Under the pieces are notes generated by a model. That model saw only the letters and a list, made by a program, of their open reading frames with translations, made no database searches and was not told the DNA's origin. From Verrucomicrobiales bacterium (GTDB lineage: Bacteria > Verrucomicrobiota > Verrucomicrobiae > Limisphaerales > UBA1100): a stretch of DNA of 22,944 nucleotides. The DNA lies in the NCBI GenBank assembly GCA_002721895.1, contig PBLV01000051.1, positions 1-22,944 of the forward strand, given 5' to 3'. Position numbers and translations under genes: made by a program. This document shows positions 18,803 through 22,944 of the stretch, in pieces (positions within the stretch are counted from its first letter, which is position 1; the number at the start of each line of letters is the position of its first letter).

Positions 18803-19639
18803 ATGATCGACGCCCATCAACATTTTTGGCAACTGGACAAGCCGTTCGATTACGACTGGCTGAAGGCACCGCAGCACGAGGCCATTAATCGGGGTTTTCT
18901 GCCGGCCGATCTGCGTCCGCACCTCGATGCCACGGACATGGCTGAGAGCATCTTTGTGCAGACTCAGCACAACGTGGAGGAAAACCGTTGGGTGCTAGGC
19001 ATGGCCGAGGAGCACGACTGGCTGGTGGGCGTGGTTGGCTGGGTGGATCTCGCCAGCGAGGCATGCGAGGAGCAGCTCCTGGAGTTCAAGGAGCACCCGA
19101 AGTTTGTCGGCATCCGCCACATCACTCAGGATGAGCCGGATGATGATTTCATTGTGCGCCCGGAAATCCTGCGCGGCCTCAAGGTGCTGGAGAAACACGG
19201 CGTGCCGTTTGATCTGTTGTTTTACGTGAAGCACCTGAAGCATGCCGATCAACTCGGACGCGAGTTGCCGGAGCTGCCAATGGTGATCGATCACCTTGCC
19301 AAGCCGCGCATTAAAGATCAATCGATCGATGACTGGCTGCCGCAACTCAAAGCCGCCGCACGGCACGAAAATATTTACTGCAAACTCTCGGGCATGATCA
19401 CCGAGGCCGATTGGGCGAACTGGAAGCCGGCCGATCTCAAGCCGTATGTCGAAGCCGCGTTGGAGGTGTTCGGACCGGAGCGGTGTATGTATGGCAGTGA
19501 CTGGCCGGTGTGCGAACTGGCCGGGAGCTACGAGCAGGTACATGGCGCGTTGACCGAGGTGCTGGGACCGTTAAGTACCGACGAGGCTCACGCGATCTTC
19601 GAAGGTACAGCACGGAAGTTTTACGGCATCACAAAATGA
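18803..19639 (+). CDS. L-fuconolactonase / rhamnonolactonase-like amidohydrolase (COG3618 type)
   Basis: 278 residues, no signal peptide, cytoplasmic. The start is MIDAHQHFWQL, with the metal-site D-x-H-x-H of the amidohydrolase fold; further ligand-type residues are in PMVIDHLAKP and in MYGSDWPVCEL near the C terminus, the hallmark of this lactonase group. Members hydrolyse L-fucono- or L-rhamnono-1,4-lactone, or 2-pyrone-4,6-dicarboxylate in related groups. The start is one base after the sulfatase stop and the end overlaps the aldolase start (ATGA at 19636). That context favours a sugar lactone from a sulfated fucose- or rhamnose-containing glycan. The exact sugar is inference. Confidence 0.88.
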   Translation: MIDAHQHFWQLDKPFDYDWLKAPQHEAINRGFLPADLRPHLDATDMAESIFVQTQHNVEENRWVLGMAEEHDWLVGVVGWVDLASEACEEQLLEFKEHPKFVGIRHITQDEPDDDFIVRPEILRGLKVLEKHGVPFDLLFYVKHLKHADQLGRELPELPMVIDHLAKPRIKDQSIDDWLPQLKAAARHENIYCKLSGMITEADWANWKPADLKPYVEAALEVFGPERCMYGSDWPVCELAGSYEQVHGALTEVLGPLSTDEAHAIFEGTARKFYGITK

Positions 19640-20238
19640 TTGATCGTCTGGAATCGTTGAAGCTGATCCCGGTAGTGGCTCTGGAGCGCGCGGAGGATGC
19701 GGAGCCGTTGGCTGGCGCCTTGTGCGCGGGCGGTTTGCCGTGCGCGGAAATCACCCTGCGCACCGATGCGGCGCTGGACGCCATTCGGGTGTTGGCCGAT
19801 CGCGAAGATTTTCTGCTCGGCGCCGGCACGGTGCATAGCGCTGAACAAGCTGAGGCTGCGGTGGAGGCGGGCGCAAAGTTCGTGGTCACACCGGGATTCA
19901 ATCCACGCACAGTGGCGTGGTGTCAGGATCACGAGGTGCCGGTATTCCCCGGTATTGCCACGCCAACGGATATGGAACTCGCGCTGGAGCATGGCTTTGA
20001 AATTGTTAAATTTTTCCCGGCCGAGACCTTGGGCGGCGTGAAGACCTTAAAGGCCTTCAGCGGGCCGTATGGGGGGGTGCGATTCATTCCGACCGGCGGC
20101 ATTCATGCCGGCAACTTGGCTGATTATTTGGCATTGCCGAGCGTGTTGGCCTGCGGCGGCAGTTGGATGGTGCAAGCGGGTGATTGGGAAGCAACGACAA
20201 AGCTGACGGCTGAGGCAGTGGAGTTGATTAATGGATAA
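19636..20238 (+). CDS. eda: 2-keto-3-deoxy-(phospho)acid aldolase, KDPG/KHG family
   Basis: 200 residues from ATG 19636. The frame extends upstream to 19510 but that part lies in the lactonase gene. The E. coli Eda pattern is closely followed: AEITLRT with the catalytic Glu38 (Glu45 in E. coli), LLGAGTV, VVTPGFNP, FPGIATPTDMELAL, K125-F-F-P-A with the Schiff-base lysine (Lys133), RFIPTGGI and ACGGSWMV. The family cleaves 2-keto-3-deoxy-6-phosphogluconate and related acids to pyruvate plus an aldehyde. Being coupled to a fuconolactonase-like gene, it could instead cleave an unphosphorylated deoxy-sugar acid. The symbol follows the family; the real substrate is uncertain. Confidence 0.92.
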   Translation: MIDRLESLKLIPVVALERAEDAEPLAGALCAGGLPCAEITLRTDAALDAIRVLADREDFLLGAGTVHSAEQAEAAVEAGAKFVVTPGFNPRTVAWCQDHEVPVFPGIATPTDMELALEHGFEIVKFFPAETLGGVKTLKAFSGPYGGVRFIPTGGIHAGNLADYLALPSVLACGGSWMVQAGDWEATTKLTAEAVELING

Positions 20239-20374
20239 TTCTCACGCAGAGGCGCGGAGACGCGGAGGGAAACCAGAATTGGGGCAAGGTGGAACTTGCC
20301 CCTCCCATTACGCGCGGGAGGGACGAGTTCCACCTCGTCCCATTTTTTCTCTGCGCCTCCGCGGCTCCGCGTGA
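20239..20374. repeat. Nested inverted-repeat element B with paired hairpins
   Basis: It begins directly after the aldolase stop. The outer arms (20242-20267 and 20349-20374) carry the same motif as element A and are complementary with a few mismatches. Inside are two hairpins: GGGGCAAG/CTTGCCCC (20281-20302, loop GTGGAA) and GGGACGAG/CTCGTCCC (20320-20341, loop TTCCAC). The loops are exactly complementary, and the second hairpin is an inverted copy of the first with two stem pairs changed on both sides. The element ends eight bases before the next start codon, so it supplies the whole leader of the following sulfatase gene. Confidence 0.87.
20320..20348 (+). terminator. Terminator-like hairpin plus T-tract inside element B
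   Basis: The hairpin GGGACGAG/CTCGTCCC is followed, after one A, by TTTTTT at 20343-20348. This has the form of an intrinsic terminator for the 15192-20238 block. It is also part of a repeat element, so its shape may not reflect selection for termination. If it works, the downstream sulfatase needs its own promoter within the remaining 34 bases, which would be tight. Confidence 0.45.
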
Positions 20375-20382
20375 TATATAAA

Positions 20383-21888
20383 ATGAAAACCCTGACCACA
20401 CTCCTCTTCACCGCCTTCACAATTCTGGCTGAAAAGCCGAACATCATTCTCGTGTACGTCGATGACATGGGCTACGGCGATGCGTCCTGCCTGAATCCGC
20501 AATCGAAATTCAAGACGCCGCACTTGGATCGGTTGGCGCGTGAGGGAATGACCTTCACCGACGGGCATTGCTCGGACACGGTGTGCACGCCGTCGCGGTA
20601 CGGGCTGCTCACGGGACGGTACGCGTGGCGCACGACGCTCAAGCGCGGGGTGATGGGCGCAGAGGGCAAATGCCTGATCGCCGATGGGCGCATGACGTTG
20701 GCGTCATTTTTGCGCGGGCAGGGGTATGCGACGGCGATGGTGGGCAAATGGCATTTGGGGATGGATTTCCCCGGCACGTGGGGCCAGCGCGATTGGACGC
20801 AGCCGGTGAAGGGCATGCCGTTGGACAAGGGCTTCGATTATTTCTGGGGTATCCCCGCCTCGATGAACTACGGCGTTCTGGCGTGGTTTGAAGGGAGATT
20901 CGCGAAGGTGCCGCCAACTCAATTCACGGCCAAGAAACCGAACGCGATTGCGATCAGCGATTATCGCATCAAGCCGCCCTACGCGAAAGTGCCGCCGAAA
21001 AACCCCACCAAGAACGACCTTGAAGTAGCGCCGGACTTTGTCGACATCGAATGCCTCGACCGGTTTACCACGCAATCGCTCAAGTGGCTCGATGGCCGGG
21101 CGGAAGCGGCGCGGGCAGGCAAACCGTTCTTCCTCTACCTGCCGTACACCTCGCCGCATAAGCCGGTGATACCGCCGAAAAATTTCCGCGGGCAGGGCAA
21201 GGCAGGGGCGTATGGCGAGTTCATGATCGAGACCGATCATCATCTCGGCCGGATTTTAAAATGGCTCGATGACGAAAAGCTCGCCAAGAACACGATGGTG
21301 ATTTTCACCAGCGACAATGGCCCGGAAACCACCTGGCGTGAACGCATCAAGCGCTTTGGCCATCACAGCAACGGCATTTATCGCGAGGGCAAACGCTCAA
21401 TTTACGAGGGCGGTCATCGCGTGCCCTTCATCATCCGCTGGCCGGCCGTGGTCAAGGCGGGCTCGAAATGGAATCAGCCCGTTTGCCAAACCGACCTGCT
21501 GGCGACCTTCGCGCACATGACCGGACAACGGCTGCCGGCCAATGCGGGCGAGGACAGCCTCAGTTTTTATGCCGTGCTCAAGGGCGCCCGCGAGGACAGC
21601 GTGGCACCGCGCGTGGCCATGGTGCATCACGGGATGCAGGGCCGGTTTGCCTTGCGTGAGCGCAATTGGAAACTGGTGATGGAAACCGCCGGACGCGGCA
21701 AGCGTGAGCTGTATGATTTGTCCAAAGATCCCGGTGAAACAAACAACGTGATTGCCAAGCACCCCGACATCGCCGCACGCCTAGTGGCAAAGCTGACCTC
21801 CATCGTCCGCAACGGCCGTAGCTCGCCGGGTCCGGTGCAGAAAAATGACACGCCGCCGTGGAAAGAATTGATCTGGATGCGGAATTGA
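20383..21888 (+). CDS. Type-I sulfatase (CTPSR type)
   Basis: 501 residues from ATG 20383. The frame continues upstream to 20296 but only through the repeat element; ATG 20383 gives a signal peptide (MKTLTTLLFTAFTILA). Metal ligands in LVYVDDMGYGD (27-28). Formylglycine motif C68-T-P-S-R72 followed by YGLLTGRYAWR. Also intact are VGKWHLGMDF, YLPYTSPHKPVIPP, FTSDNGPE and IYEGGHRVPFIIRWP. The ending has RNWKLVMETAGRGKRELYDL then SKDPGETNNV. Features fit the arylsulfatase A-like group; the glycan target is unknown. There is no recognisable ribosome-binding site ahead of the start (TATATAAAATG). Confidence 0.94.
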   Translation: MKTLTTLLFTAFTILAEKPNIILVYVDDMGYGDASCLNPQSKFKTPHLDRLAREGMTFTDGHCSDTVCTPSRYGLLTGRYAWRTTLKRGVMGAEGKCLIADGRMTLASFLRGQGYATAMVGKWHLGMDFPGTWGQRDWTQPVKGMPLDKGFDYFWGIPASMNYGVLAWFEGRFAKVPPTQFTAKKPNAIAISDYRIKPPYAKVPPKNPTKNDLEVAPDFVDIECLDRFTTQSLKWLDGRAEAARAGKPFFLYLPYTSPHKPVIPPKNFRGQGKAGAYGEFMIETDHHLGRILKWLDDEKLAKNTMVIFTSDNGPETTWRERIKRFGHHSNGIYREGKRSIYEGGHRVPFIIRWPAVVKAGSKWNQPVCQTDLLATFAHMTGQRLPANAGEDSLSFYAVLKGAREDSVAPRVAMVHHGMQGRFALRERNWKLVMETAGRGKRELYDLSKDPGETNNVIAKHPDIAARLVAKLTSIVRNGRSSPGPVQKNDTPPWKELIWMRN

Positions 21889-21903
21889 TCTCACGCGGAG
21901 GGG
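21889..21903. repeat. Outer-arm remnant of the repeat family
   Basis: TCTCACGCGGAGGGG follows the sulfatase stop with no gap and matches the ends of the outer arm of elements A and B (TCTCACGC, then GGAG). The middle of the arm and the rest of the element are absent. It fills the whole space between the convergent sulfatase and toxin genes. Confidence 0.5.
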
Positions 21904-22176
21904 TTATTTTTTGAACAAGTCCGAATGCGTGCCGGTGCGTTCCAAGGTGAGTTGGGCCTCGTCTATTTTGTAAATGAGCAGCCAGTCTGATTCGATGTGG
22001 CATTCGCGACGGCCGGTGTAATTTCCGATTAGTTTGTGGTCGCGGTGGAGGGCGTCGAGCGATTCGCCGGCAAGCAGCGTACGGGCGATGGTCTTGAATT
22101 TCTCGGGGTCTTTGCCCCGCCGAAGACACCGCTTGAGGTCCTTTTCAAATTGCCGTGTGTAAACCGGCGTGAACAT
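21904..22176 (-). CDS. yafQ: YafQ-type mRNA interferase toxin
   Basis: 90 residues from ATG 22176 (an in-frame GTG at 22179 overlaps the antitoxin stop by four bases and is equally possible). RelE superfamily ribosome-dependent endonuclease. All residues important in E. coli YafQ are present with a constant offset of three: His47, His60, Asp64, Trp65, Arg80, His84 and Phe88 (E. coli His50, His63, Asp67, Trp68, Arg83, His87, Phe91). RTLLAGESLDALHRDHKLIG and ERTGTHSDLF are typical. The toxin appears intact and active by sequence. It is cotranscribed with the antitoxin, which precedes it. Confidence 0.93.
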   Translation of the reverse strand: MFTPVYTRQFEKDLKRCLRRGKDPEKFKTIARTLLAGESLDALHRDHKLIGNYTGRRECHIESDWLLIYKIDEAQLTLERTGTHSDLFKK

Positions 22177-22436
22177 CACACCCCCAGTTGCTTAAACATA
22201 TCTTCGGCATCATCACACACCACGACGTCGCGCCCGGCATCGGTCGCATCGAAGGTGCGCTTGGTGGTGGCGGTGGGGATCGCTACTTCAAAAGGCAGTC
22301 CGCCACGCAGCTCAACCTGCTTGTAAAACATCGTGATCGCTTGGGTGGCATTCAAACCCAAGTCCTGAAAAATGGTTTCAGCCGTGTCTTTCAACTCCGG
22401 CTCCACTCGGGCCCGCACCATCGCGCTTTTGCTCAT
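22176..22436 (-). CDS. dinJ: DinJ/RelB-family antitoxin
   Basis: 86 residues from ATG 22436; a TTG six codons upstream (22454) is in frame but less likely. The N-terminal ribbon-helix-helix reads SKSAMVRARVEPELKDTAE then TIFQDLGLNATQAITMF, the usual DinJ/RelB DNA-binding half, followed by GGLPFEVAIP. The C-terminal part (about 55-86) is acidic and would wrap the toxin. The stop overlaps the toxin start. It should repress the pair's promoter together with YafQ. Confidence 0.92.
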   Translation of the reverse strand: MSKSAMVRARVEPELKDTAETIFQDLGLNATQAITMFYKQVELRGGLPFEVAIPTATTKRTFDATDAGRDVVVCDDAEDMFKQLGV

Positions 22437-22444
22437 GCGGCAAA

Positions 22445-22464
22445 TGTACCACAAATGGGATACA
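22445..22464 (-). promoter_or_regulatory. Possible imperfect operator of the dinJ-yafQ pair
   Basis: TGTACCACAAATGGGATACA is an imperfect inverted repeat (seven of ten positions pair, including TGTA/TACA at the ends). It lies 8 bases upstream of the dinJ start, where ribbon-helix-helix antitoxins normally bind. No convincing -35/-10 pair was found. Confidence 0.3.
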
Positions 22465-22534
22465 CCGCAAGCAGGAATGTGCCATTTGAATTTGTTCGAC
22501 TCAGATGAGGTCGAACTCTACAATTATTACCGAC

Positions 22535-22944
22535 ATGAACGAAAACATGCTCAATCGCCGAAATGTTCTCAAGGGCCTCGCCGCTGCTGCGGTGGCAGGC
22601 CCGATGCTGCCCAATGTGGCGCAGGCTGCAAAGAAGGGGGCGCCCAAGCGGGTGATTTTCTTTATGCAGAATCAAGGGTTTGATCCGCTGACGGCAATTC
22701 CGGCTGGCATGAAGAGCAGCGGTTCGTTGGCTAAGGCGAAGCTGCCGGAACCGATTCAGGCGCTGGAGCCTTACAAGGAGCGGCTGCATATCATCAACGG
22801 TTTGCATGGGGTTCACACCAGCCCGTCGCACAGTGCGTTCTTTGGCGCGTTGGGCGGTTACCGTGGCAGCGACGGCGTGCCACCGAGTGGGCCGACGATT
22901 GATTACACGCTGAGCAAGGTGTTGCCGCAGACGTTGCTGCCGCA
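22535..22944 (+). CDS. DUF1552 family protein, N-terminal part (3' end outside window)
   Basis: The frame from ATG 22535 is open to the window edge, giving 136 complete codons. A Tat-like signal occurs at the start (L-N-R-R-N-V-L-K-G, then an Ala-rich hydrophobic run to about 30). What follows matches the family: [20 protein letters not shown], then [16 protein letters not shown], and [20 protein letters not shown] with SGPTIDY. It is a paralogue of the DUF1552 gene at 4663-5889, with a different N terminus. It probably begins another DUF1552/DUF1592 set beyond the window. The start is divergent from dinJ, with a 98-base gap that holds the possible operator. Confidence 0.85.
   Translation, partial: MNENMLNRRNVLKGLAAAAVAGPMLPNVAQAAKKGAPKRVIFFMQNQGFDPLTAIPAGMKSSGSLAKAKLPEPIQALEPYKERLHIINGLHGVHTSPSHSAFFGALGGYRGSDGVPPSGPTIDYTLSKVLPQTLLP

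Noticed and set aside
19510..19635. Upstream extension of the aldolase gene
   Set aside because: Overlaps the lactonase coding region out of frame, and family homology starts at 19636.
20296..20382. Upstream extension of the last sulfatase gene
   Set aside because: Translated repeat and hairpin sequence; the signal peptide begins properly at 20383.
22372..22831. Open frames on both strands over the start of the last gene
   Set aside because: The true frame from 22535 has Tat-signal and DUF1552 features and runs off the window edge; the others are shadows.

Overview
The window is a gene-dense, mostly high-GC bacterial chromosome segment. The gene content (five secreted type-I sulfatases, DUF1549/DUF1553, DUF1501, DUF1552 and DUF1592-type surface or cytochrome proteins, a Tat-targeted sugar isomerase-like protein) is typical of the Planctomycetota-Verrucomicrobiota group. 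A marine or polysaccharide-degrading verrucomicrobial lineage is my best guess, from family content only; no rRNA or other phylogenetic marker is present.

Layout. 1-549: 3' end of a sulfatase. 598-8751: a same-strand run of DUF1549/DUF1553, DUF1501, DUF1552, a multi-domain DUF1592-type cytochrome and a small VOC protein. 8862-11595: a translationally coupled trio (Tat-signal TIM-barrel isomerase-like protein, sulfatase, small unknown). 11567-13789 (minus): monomeric NADP isocitrate dehydrogenase. 13896-14741 (minus): low-GC SUMF1-domain lipoprotein-like protein without the catalytic cysteines of formylglycine-generating enzyme. 14832-15119: solitary HigA-type antitoxin behind a perfect 16-bp palindrome. 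15192-18801: sulfatase, ankyrin lipoprotein and sulfatase joined by 4-base ATGA overlaps. 18803-20238: L-fuconolactonase-like hydrolase and KDPG/KDPGal-type aldolase. 20383-21888: another sulfatase. 21904-22436 (minus): DinJ-YafQ toxin-antitoxin pair. 22535 to the end: 5' part of a second DUF1552 protein.

How it fits together (inference). The sulfatases would remove sulfate from an algal or animal sulfated glycan, and the lactonase plus 2-keto-3-deoxy-acid aldolase would finish oxidative breakdown of the released deoxysugar or uronate. The DUF1549/1501/1552/1592 proteins are abundant in these phyla and usually neighbour sulfatases; their biochemical role is not known to me. The sulfatases need formylglycine maturation, and no credible maturase is in the window.

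Non-coding DNA. No gap between genes exceeds about 180 bases. The larger gaps are filled by repeats: nested palindromes (3006-3167, 20239-20374) and a double hairpin (8757-8810), with short remnants at 13800-13815 and 21889-21903. The three full elements and one remnant begin 0-9 bases after a stop codon. In two elements the component hairpins have mutually complementary loops, with paired substitutions that keep the stems. No tRNA, rRNA, CRISPR array, transposase or origin was seen.
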